Below are positions 28,735 through 36,756 of a stretch of 64,000 nt of DNA, one piece after another. Within the stretch, counting starts at the first letter, position 1; each line of letters starts with the position of its first letter. The stretch is from JAAZZY01 sp964612505 (lineage in GTDB: Bacteria > Chlamydiota > Chlamydiia > Chlamydiales > JAAZZY01). Where the stretch lies: contig CAZTEX010000002.1 of the NCBI GenBank assembly GCA_964612505.1, forward strand, positions 61,943 through 125,942. Direction: 5' to 3'. Both the position numbers and the translations under genes were made by a program. The notes under the pieces were generated by a model. It made no database searches. It was not told where the DNA came from and saw only the letters and a list, made by a program, of their open reading frames with translations.

Positions 28735-29505
28735 ATGGCTTATACAGTTACAAAATTAGCTCAACTTTCAGGAGTGAGTGTTCGAACGCTCCATTGGTAT
28801 GACGAGGTGGGTCTTCTTAAACCAGCTTATCATGGCTCCAATGGGTATCGATACTACGAAGAAGAGCAGCTTTTAATCCTTCAGCAAATTTTATTTTTTA
28901 AAGAGCTGGGGTTTGAGTTAAAGCAGATTCAAAAAGTTTTAGGGAGGGGCGATTTTGATCAAGTGGTCGCTCTAAGTTCTCACCGCAAGGTGCTCAAAAA
29001 GAATCTAGAACATACCAAAAAATTGATTAAGACCATTGACAAAACAATCGAACATTTAAATGGAACTAAGAAAATGAAAGATCATGAAATTTACCTTGGA
29101 TTTACCAAGGAAAAACAAGATGAATATCAAAACTATTTAATCAATCGCTTTGGAGATAAAGTGAAAGATTCCATCAGAGAATCCAATCAAAATGTCAAAA
29201 ATATGACTAAAAATGATTTTGAAAAACAAAAGCAAGACTGGCAAGACATTCTAGATGATCTAGCAAAGCAGTGGAAAAACAACTCTTCTGCTAGTTCTTC
29301 TGAAGTTCAAAAAATCATCCGTAGGCACTATGAATTGCTGAAAAAATATTGGACTCCAGATCGCCATTCTTATGCTGAAATGGGTGAAGGTTATGCAGGT
29401 TTTGAATGGAAGGATGTATTTAAACAATACGATCCTGAGCACCCTAAGCTTGCTCTATTTTTTTCTCAAGGGATAAAAATCTTTGCTGAAAAAGAATTGA
29501 ACTAA
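28735..29505 (+). CDS. MerR-family regulator, TipA type (TipAS domain)
   Basis: A 256-residue protein with an N-terminal winged HTH (VTKLAQLSGVSVRTLHWYDEVGLLKP), the MerR coiled coil (about residues 75-115) and a C-terminal all-helical TipAS-type ligand domain. In the family this domain captures thiopeptides or other multidrug ligands. ATG 28735 is chosen over the longer open frame (from 28582) because it follows AGAGGGA and the promoter at 28661-28691 lies inside the extension. Confidence 0.9.
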   Translation: MAYTVTKLAQLSGVSVRTLHWYDEVGLLKPAYHGSNGYRYYEEEQLLILQQILFFKELGFELKQIQKVLGRGDFDQVVALSSHRKVLKKNLEHTKKLIKTIDKTIEHLNGTKKMKDHEIYLGFTKEKQDEYQNYLINRFGDKVKDSIRESNQNVKNMTKNDFEKQKQDWQDILDDLAKQWKNNSSASSSEVQKIIRRHYELLKKYWTPDRHSYAEMGEGYAGFEWKDVFKQYDPEHPKLALFFSQGIKIFAEKELN

Positions 29506-29518
29506 TAAATAAAAAAAC

Positions 29519-29547
29519 AAACAGCCGGATATTTCTGGCTGTTTTAT
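29519..29547. terminator. Bidirectional rho-independent terminator
   Basis: ACAGCC (29521-29526) pairs with GGCTGT (29537-29542), extended by A/T pairs and flanked by an A run on the left and TTTTA on the right. It lies between the convergent merR and APH-like genes and can serve both. Confidence 0.75.
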
Positions 29548-29567
29548 TGACTCTAGTTTGCACAGCA

Positions 29568-30464
29568 TCATGTGAAATTTTTGTGATCAATCAACACTTC
29601 TTCAATAATAGCCCAAGATTGCCTAGATTCAAAATTATTTGGATTTGTAAAGCCAGCAGCTGTTATTAAGGCTTTCCATAAAGTCCAGGCGCGAGCACGC
29701 GCCCATGTTCCCGAATCAAATGAAAGCATCTCTTGAAAAGTTTCCCGACTTTTCCCATGAAACAGCGTCCAATTAATAGTAAGATCGCAAGCAGGATCGC
29801 CCACTACCAGCTGACCAAAATCAATCACAGCACAAAGCTTTCCTCCTTGTACTAGAAGATTACCAGCGCTAACATCACCATGAACCCAAACTTTTGAATG
29901 ATTCCAAGTCGTCTCTAGAGCTCTTTCCCAGAGTTGAGTCGCAGCGTTTTCATCCACTTGACCTTTTAAAAGAGAGATTGCGTGGCGAATTTCCTTATCA
30001 TAAACCGATAGCGATCCACCTCGATAAAAACTATGTAATCCTGGCAATGGTCCATCTTTTATATCAACTTTATGCAAAGCAATTAAAAATTGTGCCAAAT
30101 CAGCTGCAAATGTAACTAGATCAGCAATTGGAGCAAATGCAGCGGTTTCACCTTCGAGCCATTGATAAACAGACCACTTCCAGGGATAATGATACTCAGG
30201 TTTTCCCATTGCTAATGGAACAGGAATCGGCAGAGGTAGACCAGGAGCTAATTTTGGCAACCACCGATGTTCTTTTTCTACTTGCAATTCATATTTAACA
30301 GCACTTGGTAAGCGAACCAACATATTTTGACCTAAATGAAAAGTTCGATTATCCCATCCTTCTATTGCTACAGGATCAATAGGTAATCCACTCCATTGAG
30401 GGAACTGTGAAGCCACAAGGCGATGCACGAGTGAGGCATCTATTAAAGTACCCGGTTTATTCAT
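29568..30464 (-). CDS. Aminoglycoside phosphotransferase-like kinase (APH family)
   Basis: A 298-residue protein of the APH/choline-kinase fold: VEKEHRWLPKLAP in the N-lobe, VHGDVSAGNLL (Brenner motif HGDxxxxN, about residue 196) and VIDFGQLVVGDPACDL (metal-binding DFG-like). This pattern matches a family common in Gram-positive and environmental bacteria; whether the substrate is an antibiotic or a small metabolite is unknown. It follows the DUF2000 gene by 6 bp, so both are likely one transcript. Possibly acquired. Confidence 0.85.
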   Translation of the reverse strand: MNKPGTLIDASLVHRLVASQFPQWSGLPIDPVAIEGWDNRTFHLGQNMLVRLPSAVKYELQVEKEHRWLPKLAPGLPLPIPVPLAMGKPEYHYPWKWSVYQWLEGETAAFAPIADLVTFAADLAQFLIALHKVDIKDGPLPGLHSFYRGGSLSVYDKEIRHAISLLKGQVDENAATQLWERALETTWNHSKVWVHGDVSAGNLLVQGGKLCAVIDFGQLVVGDPACDLTINWTLFHGKSRETFQEMLSFDSGTWARARAWTLWKALITAAGFTNPNNFESRQSWAIIEEVLIDHKNFT

Positions 30465-30470
30465 AAGGTC

Positions 30471-30896
30471 TTATTTCCATAAGGAAAATTTTCTTGTCAG
30501 CTCTGACACCTTATCCCACTTGCCAAATAAGACAATACCATAATAAATCAAGTCAACTTCTTTGGTTTGCTTGGTTCTCTCTATTTGCTCAAGGTATGTC
30601 CCTACTGTCATCGTGTCGGTAAAGTCTACGCAGCTAATTTTAGCTTCTAAAGCTGCCTGTCGAAGAGTTCGAATCTTATTTGAATTTGCTTTTAAAATCA
30701 TAAATGGCATCTCTGAAATATTTGGGTGACTACCACCATCTCCATCAAGATAGTTAGTCAGCTGTAATGGCCCTTTTCCTATCTCAGACCCAAACCCTAT
30801 ACACATGTGAGCCAAGGCATTCATAATCAAGCCTGGTTCCACTTTCTCGTTCATGACTGCTACTAACTTGTTTTCAAACACCCTATCCCCCTTCAT
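30471..30896 (-). CDS. DUF2000 family protein
   Basis: A 141-residue protein with the DUF2000 pattern: NKLVAVMNEKVEPGLIMNALAHMCIGFG at the N-terminus (conserved Asn-Ala and His-x5-G), MPFMILKANSNKIRTLRQAA in the middle and a C-terminal VDLIYYGIVLFG strand. The fold is related to peptidyl-tRNA hydrolase 2, but function is unknown. It leads the unit with the APH-like kinase. Confidence 0.75.
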   Translation of the reverse strand: MKGDRVFENKLVAVMNEKVEPGLIMNALAHMCIGFGSEIGKGPLQLTNYLDGDGGSHPNISEMPFMILKANSNKIRTLRQAALEAKISCVDFTDTMTVGTYLEQIERTKQTKEVDLIYYGIVLFGKWDKVSELTRKFSLWK

Positions 30897-30911
30897 CTTT
30901 ATTAATTTTGA

Positions 30912-31063
30912 CTTAAGTTAATTTAATTGAGATCGCAGAAAAATGCATCAGAACTTTTGATTGGTTAAATTTTCAAAACCAAGTTACAATTTTACTTCGA
31001 AATAGAGCTAAACCTTAGGTTAATTAAATAGTGTCTTTATCTATCAGCTTGGGTTAATTTAAT
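30912..31063 (+). repeat. Three copies of a 16-bp CTTRRGTTAATTWAAT-type repeat
   Basis: CTTAAGTTAATTTAAT (30912-30927), CTTAGGTTAATTAAAT (31014-31029) and CTTGGGTTAATTTAAT (31048-31063) lie in the space between the divergent DUF2000 and AAA ATPase genes; the last overlaps the ATPase start codon. They may be operator sites, but the AT-rich sequence lowers the weight of the match. Confidence 0.45.
30945..30964 (+). repeat. Isolated copy of the island repeat arm
   Basis: GCATCAGAACTTTTGATTGG differs by one deletion and one change from the piece beside the tmRNA-end repeat at 53603-53622. It is the only such copy left of 47 kb. Confidence 0.45.
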
Positions 31064-31808
31064 GATGCCTCATATGTGCAAAATAACTACAGTAACAATT
31101 GCGCCGCAAGTAAACTTAGGCGCCTCATTTAAAGCAGAAACCTTCTCCCCTGAGATCAACACTTTACTTTCTCTGATTCCACGACTATCTGATCACCATA
31201 GTCCCCCCTCCAATTCTCGTTTTTATATTATTACAGGTGGTCCAGGAGTTGGCAAAACAACTCTTGTCAATCAATTAAAAGAAAAAGGAATATTCACAGT
31301 TGCTGAAGCTGCTACAGATGTTATCCAGGAAGATCTTGAAAAGAATATTAAACATCCTTGGGCTCAGCCAGGTTTTCGGAAAAAAGTACTCCATAAACAA
31401 GAAGAACGGTACCAAGAAGCAAAGAACTTCTCACCCATGGAAGCTATTTTTGATCGCTCTCAAATAGATACTCTATGCTTTGCTTTATATCTCGGCGAAA
31501 CTCCTTTGGCTGCTTTAGTAGAAGCGGTGCGAAATATTGTAATTCATTGTCTCTACGCCCCTACCGTTTTCCTTGTAGAGCCTCTAGATAATTATGAGGA
31601 AACTCAAATCCGAAGTGAATCGCCTCAGGAAGCAAGAAGGGTTGGCAACTTTTTAGCTGCGAGCTATGAGGCTTTGGGATTTCGCGTCGTTCCAATCTCT
31701 GCAGGATCTATAGAAGAGCGCACTGCGATCATAATGAAAAAAATCCATGAAGGAAATAGCTATAACTTTAACGTCTCTGCCCCCACTAAAGATTCTTTGA
31801 AATTGTAA
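31062..31808 (+). CDS. AAA-family P-loop ATPase (AAA_28, NadR-kinase-like)
   Basis: A 248-residue protein. After a 50-residue N-terminal part it has YIITGGPGVGKTTLVNQL (Walker A, about residues 57-73), EAIFDRSQID as the Asp-containing strand and a basic SESPQEARRVGNFL lid region, the layout of small kinases of the AAA_28/NadR C-domain type. The phosphate acceptor is unknown. Its 3' end overlaps the convergent SDR gene by 49 bp. Ribosome binding at the ATG ATG start is weak. Confidence 0.75.
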   Translation: MMPHMCKITTVTIAPQVNLGASFKAETFSPEINTLLSLIPRLSDHHSPPSNSRFYIITGGPGVGKTTLVNQLKEKGIFTVAEAATDVIQEDLEKNIKHPWAQPGFRKKVLHKQEERYQEAKNFSPMEAIFDRSQIDTLCFALYLGETPLAALVEAVRNIVIHCLYAPTVFLVEPLDNYEETQIRSESPQEARRVGNFLAASYEALGFRVVPISAGSIEERTAIIMKKIHEGNSYNFNVSAPTKDSLKL

Positions 31809-32632
31809 GACGGATTAAACCCCAATACCTTTCTAGCTTTTTCGATGACATAAACTCGATCAATTGATTTGGGCAAAGACCACCCTCTATCCTGAAAGAT
31901 ATTTCTCGCCTCGGGATAATGTTTACAGATCACACGATCAGCTTGATGATAAAGATCATGAAGCTCAAATGAAGTAAAGGGCGTTTGGCTAGAAATATTC
32001 AGTATTTCAAAGCCCTTGACATCTGAAGTTAAAGCTAATTGATGCGCTAGCACCACATCCTCAAGAGCAATACCCCGATAAAGGCGATAAATAGCCATCA
32101 GTCTCTCTTCTTCAGGGAAGCATCTAGACATCCTTAGGCACAAACAAGAAGGTAAGCCCCTATTGACGGCCTTCCGGCATAATTCTTCTGCTGCTAGTTT
32201 TGTTTCATCATAAATATCTCTAGGCTGAGGAAGCAACTCTTCTGTGACCCAAACAGCTTTTTGAGGACAACTCATTGCATGACCATAGATCGATGTGGAA
32301 CTTGTAAAAATAAATCGAGCTACCTTACTTTTCAAACATGCATTGAGCAAGCTCTCTGTACCCAAAACATTTACATCCCAAAATTGCTGCTTATCATAGA
32401 CCCCTACGTGTGGGGCATGAAGGGCTGCCGTATGGATAACAGCATGAGCTTTTTCAACAAGCTCAGCAATTTTTGGACTTTGAATATCTATAAGATGAGT
32501 GGTATAGGGCCCTGGGCTAATGTCAATGCCAATGACGATATAATCATCTTGCAGCAACGCTGCAATAGCTCTGCCTATTCGTCCAGAGGAACCTGTTATT
32601 AGAATAGTATCGATTTTGCGCTGGCTATACAT
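31760..32632 (-). CDS. NAD-dependent epimerase/dehydratase family protein
   Basis: A 290-residue SDR: ILITGSSGRIGRAIAALL (residues 11-28), GIDIS acidic end of beta-2, active-site YDETK (Tyr and Lys) and FTSSTSIYG. Slightly short for extended SDRs. Shares the TGxSGRIG motif with the SDR at 524-1600. The last 16 codons overlap the convergent ATPase gene. Substrate unknown. Confidence 0.85.
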   Translation of the reverse strand: MYSQRKIDTILITGSSGRIGRAIAALLQDDYIVIGIDISPGPYTTHLIDIQSPKIAELVEKAHAVIHTAALHAPHVGVYDKQQFWDVNVLGTESLLNACLKSKVARFIFTSSTSIYGHAMSCPQKAVWVTEELLPQPRDIYDETKLAAEELCRKAVNRGLPSCLCLRMSRCFPEEERLMAIYRLYRGIALEDVVLAHQLALTSDVKGFEILNISSQTPFTSFELHDLYHQADRVICKHYPEARNIFQDRGWSLPKSIDRVYVIEKARKVLGFNPSYNFKESLVGAETLKL

Positions 32633-32792
32633 GCATTAAATTTCTAGCAGCAATTAGTAAAAGTAAACTTTAAAATAAAATGACATTCTTGAGATAGAAT
32701 TTTGTAAAGAAGTAGATAGAAGATTACTTATCTACTTCTTTAAAACTTTGGTTTAACTTTTCAAAGTCAGGACTGAAGATTCAACTTTATTC

Positions 32793-33305
32793 TTATGGTT
32801 TATTGAAAAAGTTTTCACTGCCTGCTTTTGCATTATTAAAGAACTCTTCGCTATTTTTTCTAGCATTATTAAGAAACTCTTCGCCACCTGTTTTTGCATT
32901 ATTAAAGAACTCTTCGCTATTTGCTTTTGCATTCTTCCAAAACTCTTCACCTTTTGCCTTACTGTCTTTTTCAAACTCTTTGGCTGTTTCTTGCGCAAAA
33001 GAAAAGAATGCCTTAGTAATATTTAGCATTTCTTGAAAAGTTGGAATTGATAGATCAGAGTAAAAAGAATTCATGAACTTTAAGACTTCTTTTGCTAAAC
33101 CTAATTGTTTAGATTCTAAAGAATCGTCAGAAGGCTCAGGATTACTTTGTTTTTGCAGTACTTTCAATGCTACCAACGTAATCACCCCACCCATACTCAT
33201 ATAAATAATAGGCCTCATCCAAGAAGATGAAGACGCTTTTGTTTGTATTTTTGGCGTTTCTTCGGTTAAGGGACCAGCCGATAAAGGAATTTCTTGTACT
33301 TTCAT
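32793..33305 (-). CDS. Single-span membrane protein with 11-residue helical repeats
   Basis: A 170-residue protein. Residues 1-30 are polar, 31-50 form one membrane segment (PIIYMSMGGVITLVALKVL), 60-105 are helical, and 117-170 consist of near-identical 11-residue units of the form xxSEEFFNNAK. An 11-residue period gives an amphipathic helix, as in lipid-binding or LEA-like proteins. No homologous domain is recognised. It has its own ribosome site (AAGGAGC before ATG 33305). Host-membrane or envelope binding is a guess. Confidence 0.65.
   Translation of the reverse strand: MKVQEIPLSAGPLTEETPKIQTKASSSSWMRPIIYMSMGGVITLVALKVLQKQSNPEPSDDSLESKQLGLAKEVLKFMNSFYSDLSIPTFQEMLNITKAFFSFAQETAKEFEKDSKAKGEEFWKNAKANSEEFFNNAKTGGEEFLNNARKNSEEFFNNAKAGSENFFNKP
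32796..32957 (-). repeat. 33-bp tandem repeat encoding 11-residue units
   Basis: Almost five units of 33 bp encode residues 117-170 of the protein at 32793-33305. Alternate units are more alike (SEEFFNNAK against GEEFLNNAR), so growth by 66-bp duplication is likely. Confidence 0.8.
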
Positions 33306-33495
33306 ATTGCTCCTTAAATGAAAATTAAATAATTAAAACTTATTTAGCAATAATGATACTAAAAGAGTATTAAGTCATTATTAAGAAAATAATAAAAATT
33401 ATTTAACAATTGATAGGAAATTAAAAATATAATTAACTATATTTAACCACTAACCACTAACCACTATACCAACCCCATGTGCTAAGAGAAATAGA

Positions 33496-33885
33496 ATGAA
33501 AAGTGAACAGTTTTTTAAAGAAATGTTTCGCTGCATTTGGCAAAGTCAAGATTTGAGCAGATTTGATGAGTTTTATTCTCCTGATTTTACCGAGACAATC
33601 AGCGTTGCAGATAAGACGAACCAACCCATTGAGCTCTGCATGAACTACCAAGAATTACTGCAGCAGGCAAAGAGGCAGAAAGAAGAATGCACAAGCATTA
33701 CCTTAGATATAAAAAAAATTGTACATAGTGATGATCATCATATCTCTGTAAATTTCTATTCTTCTTCTATCGACAAAAAAACGGAAGAAAAACGACATCG
33801 TTGGGTTTGCGGGATCTGGCATCTTAACCAAGAAAATAAAATTGACAGAGTATGGGCAGTTGTAACTCCCTATTATGCTTCCTAG
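33496..33885 (+). CDS. NTF2/SnoaL-like small protein
   Basis: A 129-residue protein with an N-terminal helix pair (FFKEMFRCIWQSQDLSRFDEFYSPDFTE) and a C-terminal WVCGIWHLNQENKIDRVWAVV strand pair, the layout of SnoaL/NTF2-like cone folds. Members include isomerases, hydrolases and non-catalytic proteins, and no catalytic residue can be assigned. First of a run of small same-strand genes at 33.5-36.8 kb. Confidence 0.65.
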   Translation: MKSEQFFKEMFRCIWQSQDLSRFDEFYSPDFTETISVADKTNQPIELCMNYQELLQQAKRQKEECTSITLDIKKIVHSDDHHISVNFYSSSIDKKTEEKRHRWVCGIWHLNQENKIDRVWAVVTPYYAS

Positions 33886-33947
33886 TTTAATTTGCTTAAT
33901 TTTACCCTCTTTTTTATACTGATCCTATCATTACACTATAGGTATTT

Positions 33948-34337
33948 ATGAAAGTAACAGAAATAGGACTTAGCTGGATTGTCGTTAAAGATATTAAAAA
34001 TGCAGTCTCTTACTATACAAATGTTGTAGGTTTAAAGCTGGTTGAATTCCATGAGGAATTTGGCTGGGCAGAACTAGAAGGCTACGAAGGTGGAACTCGC
34101 CTTGGAATTGCTCAAGAAAATCCTCAGGAACATGTAAAAGCAGGAACAAATGCAGTGATTACATTTACAGTGGCAGATCTTGAAGAAGCAAAGCAAGAAC
34201 TCCTTAAAAAAGGCGCCAAGTGCCAAGGAGACATTATTGAAGTCCCAGGGCATGTCAAAATGCAGACGGTGATTGATAATGATGGAAATTGCTTCCAACT
34301 CTGTGAGCTTGTACATCATTCATGCAGCCATTGTTAG
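33948..34337 (+). CDS. VOC (glyoxalase/dioxygenase fold) protein
   Basis: A 129-residue single VOC module pair: SWIVVKDIKNAVSYYTNVVGLKLVE begins the first beta-alpha unit and TVADLEEAKQELLKKGAKCQG the second, ending DNDGNCFQLCEL with the typical Glu metal ligand. The tail HHSCSHC is rich in Cys and His, which is unusual and could bind a metal. Substrate unknown. Confidence 0.85.
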   Translation: MKVTEIGLSWIVVKDIKNAVSYYTNVVGLKLVEFHEEFGWAELEGYEGGTRLGIAQENPQEHVKAGTNAVITFTVADLEEAKQELLKKGAKCQGDIIEVPGHVKMQTVIDNDGNCFQLCELVHHSCSHC

Positions 34338-34455
34338 CCATTACTCTAAAGTAAGTGAAGCGTTGGAAAAAGTAATTCTTAATTGTTTGGTTGCTTCAAA
34401 AAAATTTAGAAATGATCAACCATCAAATTTATACTTTTAGTATAGGAGAAAAAGG

Positions 34456-34758
34456 GTGCCTTATTTAATTTACGCAATCGACTTTCCCCATATGGAGCAA
34501 AAACGAGAAACTACTAGACAAGCGCATCGAGACTTTCTTCAATTCCATGGGAAAAAAGTTCTTGCCGCCGGAGCACTTCTTGCAAATGATGACAAAACAG
34601 TCATTGGGGGAATCTCTCTGTTTGATGGCAATAGCTTAGCCGAAGCCGAGCGCTTTGCTTACGAAGATCCTTATGCTAAAGCTGGTATACGAGCTCAGAC
34701 ATCTATTCACCTCTGGCGCAAACGATGGTGGGATGGTCAGTTTCTTGAAGATTCATAG
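34456..34758 (+). CDS. YciI-like protein
   Basis: A 100-residue protein with the YciI layout: YLIYAIDFPHMEQKRETTRQAHRDFL (conserved His near residue 24), then KVLAAGALLANDDKTVIGGISLFDGNSLAEAERFAYEDPYAKAG, which holds the conserved Asp-Pro. The start is GTG 34456 with AGGAGAA upstream. The family is of uncertain enzymatic role. Confidence 0.85.
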   Translation: MPYLIYAIDFPHMEQKRETTRQAHRDFLQFHGKKVLAAGALLANDDKTVIGGISLFDGNSLAEAERFAYEDPYAKAGIRAQTSIHLWRKRWWDGQFLEDS

Positions 34759-34785
34759 AAAAAATTTCTAGTAAAGAAGTCTACA

Positions 34786-35254
34786 ATGTCCCCTTCTGAT
34801 AAACCCTCTGATACGCTAAGAAAAATAGAAGTTATTGAATATGATCCAAGCTGGCCTAAATTATTTGAATTAGAGGCACAGCTGATTAGGCAAGCGTTGG
34901 GACATAATTGCATAGAGATTCACCATATCGGATCAACTTCTATCCCTTCCGTATACCTGGGCGCTTACATAAAAAGAGCACATCCATTTTGTCTTTTACA
35001 ACAATGTTGGCATCATTGGCTATGCACATCTTGAGCTTTGGTCTGAAAACAGAGCCTTCTTAAGGATGATTGTCATTGATGAGCGTTATTGTAAACTTGG
35101 TTTTGGAAGCCAATTCTTAAAACTTTGTGAGCGTTGGCTTTATCATCAAGGATTCAAAAAGTTATTGACTCAATCACCGCAAGTGACCTACCCGTTCTTT
35201 CATAGACACGGATCCTATGGATTGTCTATAATGAAGGTAAACAAGGAGGCTTGA
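34786..35254 (+). pseudogene. Decayed GrpB-GNAT fusion gene
   Basis: The first 47 codons read as a GrpB/UPF0157 start (IEVIEYDPSWPKLFELEA ... IHHIGSTSIPSV). The frame then departs from the family and stops at 35034. A second frame from about 34978 encodes the C-terminal half of a GNAT (YNNVGIIGYAHLELW, IDERYCKLGFGSQFLKLCERWL, ending 35254). Bifunctional GrpB-GNAT proteins are known, so I read this as one gene that lost about 200 internal codons and its frame. Confidence 0.65.
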
Positions 35255-35334
35255 ATTTTAAGCTTTCAAACATTGAAATTCTGTCTAAATTCTTGTAGAA
35301 TAGGTTCCTTTTAATAACTTCAAAGAGGGCTCCT

Positions 35335-35934
35335 TTGTTAACAGATCAAGAATTTACAGATATAAAGAAGTCCCTAACATTTTTCCATGTGAGCGAATTA
35401 AAAGACTTATCTAGATTGCTTGCCCTTGTAGACAAAGGAGCTAAGATGGCAATGATTATGCGCATTATACATTTCTTGCATACTGGACAAAAGCTCATTA
35501 CTCCCAAAATTCCTGACGCCTCACTTGCCAAGCGAGGAGAGATCTATTCTCTTAGCCCCACGACACTCATGTTGAAAGGCTCTTATAAAAATGATTTAAA
35601 AACCCGCCTGTTTTTTAAAAGGCTTGTTGGTGATCATTTTCATTTTACCGCCTTTGGCATTGATTGGTTAAACGATCGATGGATGGAAGGGAAACCGCCA
35701 ACCTATCATGAATTTGCCAAGATGTGGCAAGAGGAATACAAGAAACGTCAAAGCATGCCTGTAGCTCCTAAAGAAGAATGGGCTTATATCAATTTTGTAC
35801 AAACGTTTATAAAAAGTTCGCCACAAGCTTCACGTGAAAGTGTTAATATTGCTTGGGAATGTGAACGTCAAACACATAAAGCACATATGGCTGCTTGGCT
35901 TAAAAAAATGAACTTCGAATTTTCCAATATTTAA
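35335..35934 (+). CDS. Hypothetical protein with SAP-like N-terminal motif
   Basis: A 199-residue protein. LKDLSRLLALVDKGAKMAMIMRIIHFLHTG (about residues 20-50) resembles a SAP-type helix-turn-helix motif used for nucleic acid binding. The remainder (AFGIDWLNDRWMEGKPPTYHEFAKMWQEEY) is a helical module I have not assigned. The only available start is TTG 35335, preceded by AGAGGG. Confidence 0.6.
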   Translation: MLTDQEFTDIKKSLTFFHVSELKDLSRLLALVDKGAKMAMIMRIIHFLHTGQKLITPKIPDASLAKRGEIYSLSPTTLMLKGSYKNDLKTRLFFKRLVGDHFHFTAFGIDWLNDRWMEGKPPTYHEFAKMWQEEYKKRQSMPVAPKEEWAYINFVQTFIKSSPQASRESVNIAWECERQTHKAHMAAWLKKMNFEFSNI

Positions 35935-35949
35935 CCATCGATAAATACA

Positions 35950-36756
35950 ATGGCTTTTCCAGTAGAAAATGAAGAAAGTACCCTGAAACTTCTTAGCGCA
36001 GCTGAGTATACGATCGCCAAACCCTTCTTTATAGACTTTAAAATTAATCAACCTATTTTACATTCAATGTTAGAAGCCAAAAGCGCAAGGATGATTTTTA
36101 CCGATGATAAAATAAATCCATCTTTTATGTTCGTTTACAGTCCTTCTGGCTATGCGTTTTTAGGAGGTAATCCTGACCAAGCTTCATTAAAACAGATCGC
36201 AGCATATTTAAAGAATCTTCCTAGCGTATCTTTAGTCAGCCCACTAGACTGGAAATTTAAAAGCTTTTTTTTAGAAGCAGGCTTTACTGCTCTTGATCGG
36301 ATTCAATTTAAAAGACACACAGATTCTTTTAATTTAGATTTTTGGGAAAGCAAGCTACCCATCCCATATTCTATACATAGAATTAATCCAGAAAACTTCC
36401 CTCGATGCAATTGGCACTCGTTTATTTTAAGTTGCTATGGAGACAGTAATCACTTTTTTGCTAATGGAATGGGATTTTGCTTAATGGATCAAGGCAAAAT
36501 CATTAGTGAATCTTATGGGCTCATCGCAGCTAATAAAGCAGAAATCGGAGTCGTTACTGATCCAAGCTATCGCGGCCAAAATTTAGGAACAAGCATTTGT
36601 GCGATAATGCTAAATCACTGCTATCAACATCATATAGAACCGGTATGGAGCTGCGATGCCGACAATTTTTCGTCAGCAGCGATTGCAAAAAAGCTCGGCT
36701 TTGAAAAAGAGTGTAAATATTTTCTTCTTTCTCTAGCTCAAACTCCATCGGCGTAG
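35950..36756 (+). CDS. GNAT-family acetyltransferase (two-lobe, ZmaR-like)
   Basis: A 268-residue protein with an N-terminal GNAT-like lobe and a C-terminal catalytic GNAT lobe carrying IGVVTDPSYRGQNLGTSICAIML (about residues 197-219) as the acetyl-CoA loop and AKKLGFEKE near the end. This matches the GNAT_acetyltr_2 type that includes zwittermicin-resistance ZmaR. It starts 15 bp after the previous gene and its end overlaps the convergent 493-residue gene by 19 bp. Confidence 0.75.
   Translation: MAFPVENEESTLKLLSAAEYTIAKPFFIDFKINQPILHSMLEAKSARMIFTDDKINPSFMFVYSPSGYAFLGGNPDQASLKQIAAYLKNLPSVSLVSPLDWKFKSFFLEAGFTALDRIQFKRHTDSFNLDFWESKLPIPYSIHRINPENFPRCNWHSFILSCYGDSNHFFANGMGFCLMDQGKIISESYGLIAANKAEIGVVTDPSYRGQNLGTSICAIMLNHCYQHHIEPVWSCDADNFSSAAIAKKLGFEKECKYFLLSLAQTPSA

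Noticed and set aside
30957..30998. Possible promoter TTGATT...TACAAT before the AAA ATPase
   Set aside because: The spacing of 22 bp is too long for a normal sigma-70 promoter.
32753..32998. Frames in the 33-bp repeat region on both strands
   Set aside because: They are repeat shadows of the gene at 32793-33305; periodic DNA keeps several frames open.
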